Shown: positions 16,999 to 25,187 of the stretch, one piece after another
Layout: each line of letters begins with the position of its first letter
How positions within the stretch are numbered: the first letter of the stretch is position 1
Origin: Nocardia goodfellowii
GTDB lineage: Bacteria; Actinomycetota; Actinomycetes; Mycobacteriales; Mycobacteriaceae
NCBI RefSeq assembly: GCF_017875645.1
Contig: NZ_JAGGMR010000001.1
Location: forward strand, 6,448,001-6,512,000
Reading direction: 5' to 3'
Length of the DNA: 64,000 nucleotides
Program-made: the position numbers and the translations under genes
The notes under the pieces: generated by a model
What the model was told of the DNA's origin: nothing
Seen by the model: only the letters and a program-made list of their open reading frames with translations
Databases searched by the model: none

Positions 16999-18357
16999 TC
17001 AACGGACGAACGACTTGGTGCGCATGAGTAAATCGGCGAGGTAGCCATTGTGGGGCAAGGTGGACCGCATCCAGGTGGTGGGATACGGCCCGGCATACAC
17101 GTTCGAGATGGTCGGCTCTCGAACCAGTGCCTCGATGAGGTCACGATCGTCGGTCAGCACGGTGACAGCCACCGATCGGCACAGCGGCCCGATTCCATCG
17201 GCCGGACTCCACGGCGCGACCCAAACACAGGGAAACGGCAGTTTGATATCGAGTTGCGGCGCGGTCGAGGAGGACACTTCATGCACGGCCGGCCGCAGTA
17301 CGGCACCGCCGGTATCCAACTCGGCCACAACCGTATCCCCGCCCAGCCAGCAGCGGCTGTCACGGGCCACACCACGCAGATACCGATCGATGTGACGAGC
17401 GCGGTCCAGTGTTTGCGCCGGGAGTATCGCGCGGGGATGCTGCGGTGGCAGCGTGGGTATTTCGGACAGGTGATGAGCGAGGGCTTCGGCACAGCCCGAC
17501 GCATCGTGTTCGACAAGGACAGAAGTCGTGGCGATACACGCGGCGCCGCCGAACCCGGTGACCGCACGGGCGATGAGCTCGATATGGTCTTGCCATCTCG
17601 CGTCAGCGGTGATCAACATCTTCGAACGGCCCGGACTTTCCGGAAGAACACGACGATTACTCGGGTCGTCGTCGCCGATATGCTGGGAGAAATCCGCTTC
17701 CGAAACGATGACTTGTGCGGTGGCGTCGTCACACGGTAATAGCGACACTGCGGCATTCCCGAAGCCGGTAGCCCGGATCGCCGAAACCAGCCGCGAGGCC
17801 GTGAATGGTTCACGGTTCGACGGGTGTACGACCACTTGATATCCCAACGCGAGTGCCTCTGGCCACACGGAGTGGACACCCGGGGTATTGCCCTCGGTAT
17901 GAACGGCGAAAACATGCCCTCGGGGCACCCACACCGCGGTGCCGTCCGCAGCTGCGGGATCGTCCCACTCGGTGACTACCCCGGTCGGTCGTATCCGCTC
18001 TATTGTCGCTGCCATATCCCGCAGTGCCGCAGCGGTTGTGGCCAGTGACGCGTCGACCACGGGTCGCGGTACGCCGGACACTCGCGCGACCAGATCGAGG
18101 TAACCCTCCGGTTCGAGGCCGTCGATCTGTGCGGTCGCGAAGATGTCGGCCGCTTCGACCAGCCATCGAATCCGGCTGCTCAGGCCCGCGATCGGCGCCT
18201 GACGCATAGCCGTCATCTCACGGCGGACATACAAAGAGGGAACCTGTGCGAGTTGCCCGATGCGATCACCGGCGACCGTACACAGATCCTTCTGCGTTCG
18301 AGGGCGATAGTGACCGGTCGAACCGAGAGCGTCGATATGAATCAGGTCAGAAGTCAA
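16999..18357 (-). CDS. LuxC-like acyl reductase (aldehyde dehydrogenase fold)
   Basis: This is a 452-residue protein. The LuxC/aldehyde-dehydrogenase-like pattern is visible: an NAD(P)-binding half (VWVPRGHVFAVHTEGNTPGV, VVVHPSNREPFTASRL) and the catalytic cysteine in TGFGGAACIATTSVLV (about residue 290). LuxC reduces an acyl group received from LuxE to an aldehyde with NADPH. With the LuxE-like gene in the same strand run this gives a complete acid-to-aldehyde route. The start is uncertain: the TTG at 18357 has AAGGGG 5 bases upstream, while a TTG at 18390 gives a longer form. It lies 171 bp upstream of the ammonia lyase gene and is the first gene of the right arm. Confidence 0.78.
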   Translation of the reverse strand: MTSDLIHIDALGSTGHYRPRTQKDLCTVAGDRIGQLAQVPSLYVRREMTAMRQAPIAGLSSRIRWLVEAADIFATAQIDGLEPEGYLDLVARVSGVPRPVVDASLATTAAALRDMAATIERIRPTGVVTEWDDPAAADGTAVWVPRGHVFAVHTEGNTPGVHSVWPEALALGYQVVVHPSNREPFTASRLVSAIRATGFGNAAVSLLPCDDATAQVIVSEADFSQHIGDDDPSNRRVLPESPGRSKMLITADARWQDHIELIARAVTGFGGAACIATTSVLVEHDASGCAEALAHHLSEIPTLPPQHPRAILPAQTLDRARHIDRYLRGVARDSRCWLGGDTVVAELDTGGAVLRPAVHEVSSSTAPQLDIKLPFPCVWVAPWSPADGIGPLCRSVAVTVLTDDRDLIEALVREPTISNVYAGPYPTTWMRSTLPHNGYLADLLMRTKSFVR

Positions 18358-18445
18358 GGCGCCCCTTTCGAATACCTCCGAACCCGACAATGTGCAGACG
18401 ACTCCACCGGGTCGGATCAGATGGTGTTACGCGACTACGCTCCGG

Positions 18446-19627
18446 TTACGCCGTCTGGGCAATGGCTTCGAACGTTTCGATCGTGTCTCGGACGTCGGCC
18501 GAGACGTCGTGGTCGCTGAGTTTTACGATGACCGTCGCGCTACGCCGATCGACGTAAATGAACTGGCCGAAGATACCCTGCGCGAAAAGTTCCTGTCCGT
18601 CCCTGCCGTGCCACCATTGCGCCGAGTAGTGGTGTCCTTCGATGGGCAGCGGGGCGGGCTGCTGAATCCTTGCGATCCACGGCAGCGGCACAACCTGTGT
18701 CCCAGCGGCCCGGCCGTTGTCGAGGACCAACTGGCCGATCTTGGCGAAATCCCGAGCAGTGGCATTGAGGCAGCAGAACGCCTTTTCCTGTCCGGATCCG
18801 GCGTGATCGAGGTTCCACAGGGCATCATCCTGTGCGCCGACCGGGTGCCAGATCCCTTCCTGTAACAGTGCGGTGAGCGATCGGCCTTCGGCCCGTGCGA
18901 TGACCATGCCCAGCAATTGGGCATCGATGCTGCGATAGCGCGCTTTGCTTCCGGGCGCGAATATCAGGCCTTGGTGCTCGCGCACGAATCGAAAGAGATC
19001 CTCGGTGAGGTACATCGCGGCGGCGTCATCGACCGCCGTGTCCGAGATGTCATAGCGCTCGGCGACATCGACACCGGAGGTCATGTCGAGCAGGTGCCGC
19101 ACGGTGATCGCATCGTATCGAGTCCCGGTGGCGAGCTCGGGAAGGATGTCGACCAAGCGGTCGTCTTCGCGCAGCTTTCCGGTGCCGATCGCGCGCCCGG
19201 CCAGCAGGGACACGATCGACTTCGCGAGCGACCAGGACGATTGTTTGGTGTCCGCCGCGAATCCCTCGCCATACCACTCGTGGACTATCGCACCGTGGCG
19301 CAATACCACGAAGGAATTGGTGTGGGTGGTCTCGAGTAATTCACGTATCGAGATCCGCGATCCCTTCCAAGGCACCGTGTCCGGAAGGTGCCCCCTGCGG
19401 ACCGGGAACGGTCGCGAGATGGGAGGGGCCGACACGGTGCGGCTCGCGAACAGCGCGCCCTGCCTGGACGGCGGTGTATTGCGCAGCTGTTGCGCGTCCA
19501 CGGAAAGGGTGAACGATACGGATGGGGCGGGCAGGTGCAGCATCGCGAGCGCGGCGACGCTGCTTGCGATCGCGACGACTGCTACGGTCCGGATTCCGGT
19601 TCGAATACCGGGCGGCTTGGTGCTCAT
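18446..19627 (-). CDS. Exported serine hydrolase (beta-lactamase class C/NylB-like)
   Basis: This is a 393-residue protein with an N-terminal hydrophobic segment (VAVVAIASSVAALAMLHL, about residues 16-33) suggesting export or a membrane anchor. The S-x-x-K motif SLAKS lies in QSSWSLAKSIVSLLAG, and the Tyr-containing motif in ARYRSIDAQLLGMV matches the YSN-like element of penicillin-recognising hydrolases of the 6-aminohexanoate-dimer hydrolase group. It may act as an esterase, amidase or peptidase; resistance to beta-lactams is not implied. The ATG at 19627 follows AAGGAAGG. The gene ends 89 bp upstream of the LuxC-like gene start and runs in the same direction, so it may belong to, or border, the biosynthetic region. 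Confidence 0.8.
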   Translation of the reverse strand: MSTKPPGIRTGIRTVAVVAIASSVAALAMLHLPAPSVSFTLSVDAQQLRNTPPSRQGALFASRTVSAPPISRPFPVRRGHLPDTVPWKGSRISIRELLETTHTNSFVVLRHGAIVHEWYGEGFAADTKQSSWSLAKSIVSLLAGRAIGTGKLREDDRLVDILPELATGTRYDAITVRHLLDMTSGVDVAERYDISDTAVDDAAAMYLTEDLFRFVREHQGLIFAPGSKARYRSIDAQLLGMVIARAEGRSLTALLQEGIWHPVGAQDDALWNLDHAGSGQEKAFCCLNATARDFAKIGQLVLDNGRAAGTQVVPLPWIARIQQPAPLPIEGHHYSAQWWHGRDGQELFAQGIFGQFIYVDRRSATVIVKLSDHDVSADVRDTIETFEAIAQTA

Positions 19628-19680
19628 CGAAACCTTCCTTGACTGATGGGTGCAATTGCGAGTCGAACGCCGCCAAGGAA

Positions 19681-20271
19681 TCAGCGCGCCGTCCGCAACA
19701 TGCCCCATAGCCGCGGCCCGTCCGGAATTCGGATCTCTCCGGTGAGCACAGCACCGGATTTCTCATAGAAGGCAAGAGTGGACTCGCTGGTGCACACGCC
19801 GTAGATGTCGATATTGTGGCGGTCACAATATTCGAGCCTGTCTGCGATCAGCGCGAGCCCGGCTCCGCCTCCCCGGTGTTTTACCGCCGTCGCGAAATCA
19901 TCGAGGTACCAATGCGGTGTGGTGGGCCGGGAGTCGTCGATAGCCGACACGACCGCGTCCACCGCATGCAACCGCGAACCGAAAAAGCTCCGCACTTCGG
20001 GCATCGAACGTGCTTGTGCCCACTCGGCTTTCGACGGCTCGGACGTATCCCACACCGCGACGGCCGCCGGCTCGCCGTCCTCGTCGCGGGCCATCCACGC
20101 CTGCTGCGCCAATGGCAACCGCAGAGTGAACAACTGCGGCAGTTTCGCGCGGCGCATCTGCTCGTCCGGCCAGATGAACGAGTACACCGGATCGTCGACA
20201 AAGGCGTCGGCGAATACCGCGACGCACGCTGGAAGGTCATCAGGCCCGAGCGGCTCTATGGTGAAGCTCAT
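19681..20271 (-). CDS. GNAT-family N-acetyltransferase
   Basis: This is a 196-residue cytosolic protein. The GNAT fold is recognised from the N-terminal TIEPLGPDDLPACVAVFADAF, the strand WYLDDFATAVKHRGGGAGLALI (the acetyl-CoA pyrophosphate loop, here RGGGAG in place of the usual Q/RxxGxG/A) and the C-terminal STLAFYEKSGAVLTGE. It transfers an acetyl group from acetyl-CoA to an amine; the substrate is unknown. It precedes the serine hydrolase gene by 53 bp in the same direction, so the two may be one transcript. It could be a self-protection enzyme for the adjacent cluster, but nothing in the sequence proves that. Confidence 0.8.
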   Translation of the reverse strand: MSFTIEPLGPDDLPACVAVFADAFVDDPVYSFIWPDEQMRRAKLPQLFTLRLPLAQQAWMARDEDGEPAAVAVWDTSEPSKAEWAQARSMPEVRSFFGSRLHAVDAVVSAIDDSRPTTPHWYLDDFATAVKHRGGGAGLALIADRLEYCDRHNIDIYGVCTSESTLAFYEKSGAVLTGEIRIPDGPRLWGMLRTAR

Positions 20272-20308
20272 CGAGCCGGCCTATCGCGTGCCGGGCTCAG
20301 ATCGGCGT

Positions 20309-20768
20309 TCATCGTGCCCCTTTCGCTTGTAGCGTCGTCAGTGGAAAGGCCCTTCCCCGCCCCGGGCACCAGGAGTTTGTTCGTCGCGACCACCGCCACG
20401 GATTGGCGGACATCGGTTCGGGAGCGCTGTGTGTCGGCTCAGAAGACGCGACCGCGAGGACGCCGGCTACCCACGTTGTCGCGCCTATCCTGGTCGTCAC
20501 GCCCGCCCTGATCGACACTCCCGCGCCCGCCTCGATCAGCGTCGCGCCCCTGGCACCGGCACTGGCCTGCACGCCGATCCGCGTCCCTTTCTCGGCCCCG
20601 GTCCGCGGCCCGATCGACCGAAAGGTGCTGCGCCAGCGCCGTCGCCATTGCCGAACCCGAGGTCGTAGCGTCCGGACGGTGGGCTGCGGCTACGCCTCCG
20701 CCCAGCATCAGCGTTGCCGCCACAGCGGCCGAACAGGTCATCACCGCAACGGCGGTTTTGCGAAACAT
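20309..20768 (-). pseudogene. Secreted small protein with disrupted reading frame
   Basis: A clear signal peptide starts at the ATG at 20768 (MFRKTAVAVMTCSAAVAATL, then an Ala-rich cleavage region AAAHRP). The frame has normal high-GC third positions to about 20630. Beyond that the same frame becomes Arg/Asp/Gly-rich nonsense ending at 20439, while the +1 frame acquires coding character and encodes a repetitive tail (VQASAGARGATLIEAGAG, SIRAGVTTRIGATTWVAG). The best reading is one gene with a frameshift near 20610-20640, either a mutation or a sequence error. Function is unknown; small exported Ala/Gly proteins of this type are common in Nocardia. If no frameshift exists, the product is a 109-residue protein from 20439 to 20768. 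Confidence 0.5.
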
Positions 20769-21200
20769 CCCGGTACCTTCCCATCGAACGAATGAATCGG
20801 CCGTAGGCAACGGCCGGTGTGAAAAGCGCAGCCCCGGCCCATGTAATCGATGTAAGCCGGTGAGCCAATAGGTACTTCGGAGCGATCTACGTGGTGGATG
20901 GGAAATCGCAACCGCCTGAATATCGCAGCCTCCTTTTGCCACGACCGCTTCTCCCTAACGCTGAAAACCCGGAATTATCCCGGCCCTTCGAGGACTGCGC
21001 TATGCGGAAAGCGCACCTGCCATTCACCGCCACAGGGCGCACGGACTGCGATCGAGCTGCTGTGGATGGGCCTATCCGCAGCTATCGCCGGAACTGGGCA
21101 GCGGCGGGAGAGGCGTGCCGAGGTGATCTACGTCATACCGCGTCACAACCTCGGACGCTCGCTCGTCTTGTTCGGTAGCTACTAGTGGAAAGGTCTTTCG
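20769..21200. other. 432-bp intergenic region
   Basis: I see no convincing gene. It lies between two divergent genes for exported proteins and should hold both promoters. The ribosome site GGAAAGG for the alpha/beta hydrolase is at its right end. Confidence 0.4.
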
Positions 21201-22145
21201 ATGAAAACGAACCAGATGTTCCGGCGCCTGGCCGGGTCGGTGGCTGTGTCGCTGGGAGTGCTCGCCGGTGCCACTGTCCCCATGGATCACGCCTGGGGCG
21301 AGCCGTCGTCGTCGGAATACCGATCTCAATATTTGGCCCGCGTGGAATCGCGTTACGTCGATACCGATTTGGCTCGTTTCCACTACACCCGCACCGGTAC
21401 CGGGCCGCCCGTGGTGCTGGTCGCAGGCGGCGGGCTGTGGGGCTACTCCTGGCGTGATGTGATTCCGGCGCTGGCGGCCGACCATACGGTCTATGCCGTG
21501 GATCTGCCCAGCCAAGGTTTCACGGAACTCCATCGTGCCGACTTCGCCTACACGTTGCCCGCGATGTCGCAGGCCATCGCGACATTCCTCGACGCGGTGG
21601 GTCTGGGCCGGGCGGCGATCGTCGGCCACTCCTGGGGTGGTGCGTGGAGTCTGTATTTTGCTCAGCGGTATCCCGACCGGGTCGAACGGCTGGCGCTGCT
21701 CGACTCACCCGGGCTCGATGCCGAAAAGGCGCCTGTCACACCATTGTTCACTACACCGCTGCTCGGTGAGCTGGCCACGAACCTCACCACGCGTTCCTTC
21801 TACGCCGAGAGCATCCGCGGCACCTTCCACAACAAGCACCTTGTCACCGACGAGGTGATCGACGAACTCTATGCGCCGTTCTCCCGCCCCGCGAACCGCA
21901 CCGGGTTCCTGTCGCTGTGGCGCAACCTGGACTTCCGGCTCACCGACACCGGCCTGGCCGGTGTCAGCGCGCCCACACTGATCCTGTGGGGCGCGCAGGA
22001 TAGCTGGCTGCCACCGTCGCAGGCCGACGCGCTGGCGGCTCGGATCCCCGATGCCACGGCAACGATCCTCCCAGGGTGCGGGCACACCGTCCACGAGGAC
22101 TGCCCGGCACAGACGATTCCGCTACTGACCTCATTCCTACGCTGA
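21201..22145 (+). CDS. Exported alpha/beta hydrolase
   Basis: The 314-residue protein has a signal peptide (MKTNQMFRRLAGSVAVSLGVLAGATV, cleavage probably near residue 33). The alpha/beta hydrolase core shows the oxyanion-side loop LVAGGGLWGYSW, the nucleophile elbow VGHSWGGAWSLY, the acid in LILWGAQDSWLPPSQ, and the His in GCGHTVHEDCP. The catalytic triad is complete. It may be an esterase, lipase or haloalkane dehalogenase-like enzyme; the cap sequence does not settle this. It is a single gene; its stop is 42 bp from the convergent TetR gene. A GGAAAGG box precedes the ATG. Confidence 0.82.
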   Translation: MKTNQMFRRLAGSVAVSLGVLAGATVPMDHAWGEPSSSEYRSQYLARVESRYVDTDLARFHYTRTGTGPPVVLVAGGGLWGYSWRDVIPALAADHTVYAVDLPSQGFTELHRADFAYTLPAMSQAIATFLDAVGLGRAAIVGHSWGGAWSLYFAQRYPDRVERLALLDSPGLDAEKAPVTPLFTTPLLGELATNLTTRSFYAESIRGTFHNKHLVTDEVIDELYAPFSRPANRTGFLSLWRNLDFRLTDTGLAGVSAPTLILWGAQDSWLPPSQADALAARIPDATATILPGCGHTVHEDCPAQTIPLLTSFLR

Positions 22146-22186
22146 GCCCTGGGCAGACCATGTCTCGAAAACTAATCTTGAAAACT

Positions 22187-22891
22187 TTAGTTTTTGAGAA
22201 TCCGATACATGGTGGCCCTGGACACCTCGAACCGGGCGGCGATCTCCTCGGCCCCGACGCCCGCCGCGGCCAGGGCGCGCGCCCGGTGCATATCGTCGGC
22301 GGAGAGCTTCGCGCGCCGCCCGCCGTTGCGGCCCCTGGGTCGTCCTCGTAGCTGAGGTTCGACCGGCTCACCCAGCAGCGCTCGCGCGCCGTTGAGGATC
22401 AGTCGCCGCAGCACCTCGGCCGGTTCGTTGCGGAACAGCACCACCGGATCGGCCAGACCCGCGACCACCTGGGAAGCTCGCACCCGCTCCTCGAGGCCAC
22501 TCCCCGGTCCGGCGACCAGCTCGTTGGCCAGGGCGATAGCGGCGCGGAAGCGATCGGCGATGGGCGCCTGGACCAGCAAGGTCATGTCCCGGACCAGCAT
22601 GGTGAGAGTGTGCCGATGGCGCAGATGTACATCGACATAACCCTCGATGGCCCGCCGGCGCACTTCCTCGACGGTCGGCGCGGACTCGGCGGCGGCCAGC
22701 ACCGCGTCGAGTTCGTCGAGCAGCGGCAGCGTCAGCTGATGGAGAATCGCGTCCTTGGATTCGAAGTGATAGTAGAGCGCCGCCTTGGTGATGCCGACCT
22801 CATCGGCGATCGCCTGCATGGGGGTGGCCCGGTAGCCGCGGGCGGCGAACAGCATTCGCGCGGCCGCCAAAATTCGTTCCGATGTCGTCAA
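22187..22891 (-). CDS. TetR regulator with an extra C-terminal HTH domain
   Basis: This is a 234-residue protein. Residues 1-50 are a TetR DNA-binding domain (MQAIADEVGITKAALYYHFE). The middle is the usual helical ligand-binding/dimer domain. The last ~55 residues (RGRPRGRNGGRRAKLSADDM, then AAGVGAEEIAARFEVSRATM and a short tail) form a second helix-turn-helix of the resolvase/Hin (HTH_7) type, preceded by an AT-hook-like basic stretch. TetR proteins normally end after the ligand domain, so this is a fusion. The start is a TTG at 22891 without a strong ribosome site. It is divergent from the gene at 22971, with a repeated motif between them that is a likely operator. Confidence 0.85.
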   Translation of the reverse strand: MTTSERILAAARMLFAARGYRATPMQAIADEVGITKAALYYHFESKDAILHQLTLPLLDELDAVLAAAESAPTVEEVRRRAIEGYVDVHLRHRHTLTMLVRDMTLLVQAPIADRFRAAIALANELVAGPGSGLEERVRASQVVAGLADPVVLFRNEPAEVLRRLILNGARALLGEPVEPQLRGRPRGRNGGRRAKLSADDMHRARALAAAGVGAEEIAARFEVSRATMYRILKN

Positions 22892-22895
22892 TGCA

Positions 22896-22942
22896 CTTAC
22901 CTAGGGTCAGTGAAGGTCGTAGTCTGCTTACCGACAGTCAGT
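22896..22942. promoter_or_regulatory. Pair of 16-bp direct repeats, probable operator of the TetR-HTH protein
   Basis: CTTACCTAGGGTCAGT (22896-22911) and CTTACCGACAGTCAGT (22927-22942) share 13 of 16 bases and start 31 bp apart, about three helical turns. They fill most of the 79-bp gap between the TetR gene and the divergent gene at 22971, so autorepression together with control of that neighbour is likely. The spacing suits a regulator with several DNA-binding domains. Confidence 0.6.
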
Positions 22943-22970
22943 CTATTACCGTTCGAGAAAGAAACCTGCG

Positions 22971-23711
22971 ATGCAGATAGTCAACGGCGATCAGGCCGTC
23001 CCGGTGCAACTCGGCACCCCCACCGCCAACGGCTTCATCCTCCTGGCAGCCGAAATCGGCGGCTGGGCGGGACCATTTTTGCTGCCGTCCAGTTCGCGAC
23101 GGAAAGTGCTGGCCCAGATAGGACCGCTGTGCGAGCGTCTCGCCCAGCGCGAAGAAATCATCGAGGTAACAGCGTTCCGGGCGGCGCTGCGGCCTCCGGG
23201 CGAGGGAGCCGAACTACTGCGGCAGGCCCGGGTAGCTCCGGCCCGCTACGACGTGGTCGTGCTCGTCCGCACCCGCACGGCTTCCGACATCGACCCCGTC
23301 CGCGCCGATTCGGCTTGGACGCAACTGGTTACGCTGCTGGGCACCCATGCTCGCCGCGTCCACAATGTCGCCGCGAACAGTCCGGCACGCATCGCCGACG
23401 TCGACCATGCTCCCGGTAACTGGTTCCTGTTCAACTACTTTCATTGCAAGGACTTCCAAACCGTCCGCGGCATCTGGGAATACACGGCCGGCTGGTTCCA
23501 ACGCAACACCCGGCTACCCGACTCGGTTCCGATGCAGCCGCTGCCCGGCGAACCGGACGACTTCAGCCTCGTCAACCACGCCGGCTGGCCGACACTTCGA
23601 ACCTTCCTGCCCCAGCTGCTGTTCCGGCCGAGCTTCCGCAACTTCGTGCTGGCCAATTTCGCCGCCAACGACATCGCCGCACAACCCGTCATCTATCGCG
23701 TGCATCGATGA
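22971..23711 (+). CDS. Conserved hypothetical protein, divergent from TetR gene
   Basis: This is a 246-residue protein that I cannot assign to a named family. It has no signal peptide or membrane span. A central stretch VVLVRTRTASDIDPVRAD suggests a ferredoxin-like alpha/beta fold, and the segment GNWFLFNYFHCKDFQTVRGI followed by YTAGWFQRNTRLPDS is rich in aromatic residues. Control by the TetR-HTH regulator is suggested by the shared 79-bp divergent region with two operator-like repeats. TetR neighbours of this kind are often enzymes or exporters for the sensed compound, but no catalytic motif is visible. Confidence 0.6.
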   Translation: MQIVNGDQAVPVQLGTPTANGFILLAAEIGGWAGPFLLPSSSRRKVLAQIGPLCERLAQREEIIEVTAFRAALRPPGEGAELLRQARVAPARYDVVVLVRTRTASDIDPVRADSAWTQLVTLLGTHARRVHNVAANSPARIADVDHAPGNWFLFNYFHCKDFQTVRGIWEYTAGWFQRNTRLPDSVPMQPLPGEPDDFSLVNHAGWPTLRTFLPQLLFRPSFRNFVLANFAANDIAAQPVIYRVHR

Positions 23712-23751
23712 CACGGCTGGTCAGCGCTTGCCGCATCGCACGTATTTCAGC

Positions 23752-24192
23752 CTATTCCTCGGAATAGTCGGCGGTGCACCAGCGGTCCGGGCGCACGGTG
23801 TACAGGGTGTTGTAGGCGACGGCGTCGGTTTCGTCCATTTTTCGAACGAACTCACGCCCGGCGTCCTCGCCCAGGTACCGGACCGCGATGTCTTCTCGAA
23901 CCCGTGCCGGCGCGGGCTGGACGATATCGACGACGGTGCCTTCGACTATCACGTACTGATACGGCGGTTGCTCCCGTTGCACGACCAGGGTTACCGCGCG
24001 CGCCTTCTCGATGAGTTCAGCCCGTCGTCCCGATCCCCGCGAGACTATCCGGATGTCGCCACCGGGGACGTAGTCGTACCACATCGGGACACTGGCGGGT
24101 GGGCGGTCGTCGGTGGCGGCGACCGAGAGCACGGCGACATGCTCGGCGGCGAGGAAGTCCTGGCGCTCGGCCTCACTGAAATGTCCTGGCAT
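23752..24192 (-). CDS. PPOX-class (pyridoxamine 5'-phosphate oxidase-like) protein
   Basis: This is a 146-residue single-domain split-barrel protein. The blocks HVAVLSVAATDDRPPASVPMWYDYV, ELIEKARAVTLVVQRE and YVIVEGTVVDIV follow the PPOX/F420-binding split-barrel order. Such actinobacterial proteins bind FMN, F420 or haem, and several are F420-dependent reductases; the cofactor cannot be read safely from this sequence. It has no signal peptide. It stands between the convergent hypothetical gene at 22971 and the methyltransferase gene upstream on the same strand (66 bp). Confidence 0.78.
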   Translation of the reverse strand: MPGHFSEAERQDFLAAEHVAVLSVAATDDRPPASVPMWYDYVPGGDIRIVSRGSGRRAELIEKARAVTLVVQREQPPYQYVIVEGTVVDIVQPAPARVREDIAVRYLGEDAGREFVRKMDETDAVAYNTLYTVRPDRWCTADYSEE

Positions 24193-24258
24193 ACATTCAG
24201 CAAATCATGTCACCGGTATCGGTTGCCGGAACGAGAGTGTGGCGGCCTGTCGCTGGGT

Positions 24259-25008
24259 TCAATCCGCTGCGGGGACAGCATGGGTGGTCAGAACCATGTA
24301 CGGGGCAACGCGCGACTCGGCAGCATCTGGAGGCATTGCGGCGGTGGGCAATTCGACCTCGGGGGCCGGGAATCCCGCGGCGGTGAGCATCGAGGCATAG
24401 GTAGCCGAAGATCGAAAGTGACAAGCCATGGTCACGTCGGTTCCGTCGAGCTGCCGGAGCACGACCGCCGGAGAGTCGCCGTCGGCATAGGTGATCCCGG
24501 GTTCGCCGTAACGAAGGGTGGAGAACTGCGCACCGGTGGCATCCGGGTTCAGGTCGGCGAGTATGTAGGGACCGCCGGGGCGCAGAACGCGGTGAATCTC
24601 CGCGGTCAGCGCCGCCAACCGGTGGTCGTCGGGATCGGTGCAGTACACCAGGCAGCACACGGCCGCGTCGATGCTGTCGTCCTCGAACTCGGACAGGGAT
24701 CTGCCGCCGAAGAGAATGTAGTCGACGCCCGGGTGCGGGTTGTCGGTACGGGCGACATCCAGCATGTGGGGTGAGATGTCGAGCGCCTTGACGGTCCAGC
24801 CCCGGGCTCGGGCGATGTGGGCCGCGAGAACCCCTGTGCCACAGCCGAGATCGATGGCGACCGCGCCGGAGCTGGGCGGTGATCCCAGCCGGTCGAGCAC
24901 TGCGGGGAAGATCAACTGCCGGGCCAGGCGCATATCACGCCTGCGATAGGCAGCCGCCCCCGCCGCGGTGTCCCAGATGAGCGCGTGCGCACGGTCGCTG
25001 TCGGCCAT
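24259..25008 (-). CDS. Class I SAM-dependent methyltransferase
   Basis: The 249-residue protein has motif I AIDLGCGTGVLAAHIARARG, an acidic residue at the end of strand beta-2 in VKALDISPHMLDVA, and motif II/III blocks (IDAAVCCLVYCTDPDDHRL, HRVLRPGGPYILADLNP). This is the UbiE/Methyltransf_11 layout, so the substrate is a small molecule or lipid. The ATG at 25008 has AGGA 6 bases upstream. It is separate from the biosynthetic cluster. A 24-bp inverted repeat lies 77-100 bp upstream of the start. Confidence 0.82.
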   Translation of the reverse strand: MADSDRAHALIWDTAAGAAAYRRRDMRLARQLIFPAVLDRLGSPPSSGAVAIDLGCGTGVLAAHIARARGWTVKALDISPHMLDVARTDNPHPGVDYILFGGRSLSEFEDDSIDAAVCCLVYCTDPDDHRLAALTAEIHRVLRPGGPYILADLNPDATGAQFSTLRYGEPGITYADGDSPAVVLRQLDGTDVTMACHFRSSATYASMLTAAGFPAPEVELPTAAMPPDAAESRVAPYMVLTTHAVPAAD

Positions 25009-25084
25009 GGGAGGTCCTGGTTCTGTACAGGTCGACCACAGTTCGCGTCGAAACGACTGGATGTACTGCCTGAACTGCGGTGGA

Positions 25085-25108
25085 CATTTGCGAATTCCCC
25101 TGCAAATG
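25085..25108. repeat. Inverted repeat CATTTGC-N10-GCAAATG
   Basis: The two 7-bp arms are perfect complements with a 10-bp spacer containing GAATTCCCC. The element lies between the end of the FAD oxidase gene and the start of the methyltransferase gene, both on the minus strand. It could be an operator for the methyltransferase gene or a weak hairpin after the oxidase gene; there is no T-run. Confidence 0.45.
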
Positions 25109-25187
25109 CAAGACTTCCACTGTTGTTGCCGCTACCTCGAGGCCTTCCAACCATATCCCCGTAACCGCCAGCGCGGGGCGTCTTCGA

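Noticed and set aside
18446..19627. Calling the serine hydrolase a resistance beta-lactamase
   Set aside because: The sequence fits the broad class C/NylB hydrolase group, where most members are esterases or amidases; no specific resistance features are visible.
24935..25087. Short minus-strand ORF beginning MSTAVQAVHPVVST before the methyltransferase
   Set aside because: Its second half is the methyltransferase start read in another frame, and the ribosome site is weak; not supported as a peptide gene.
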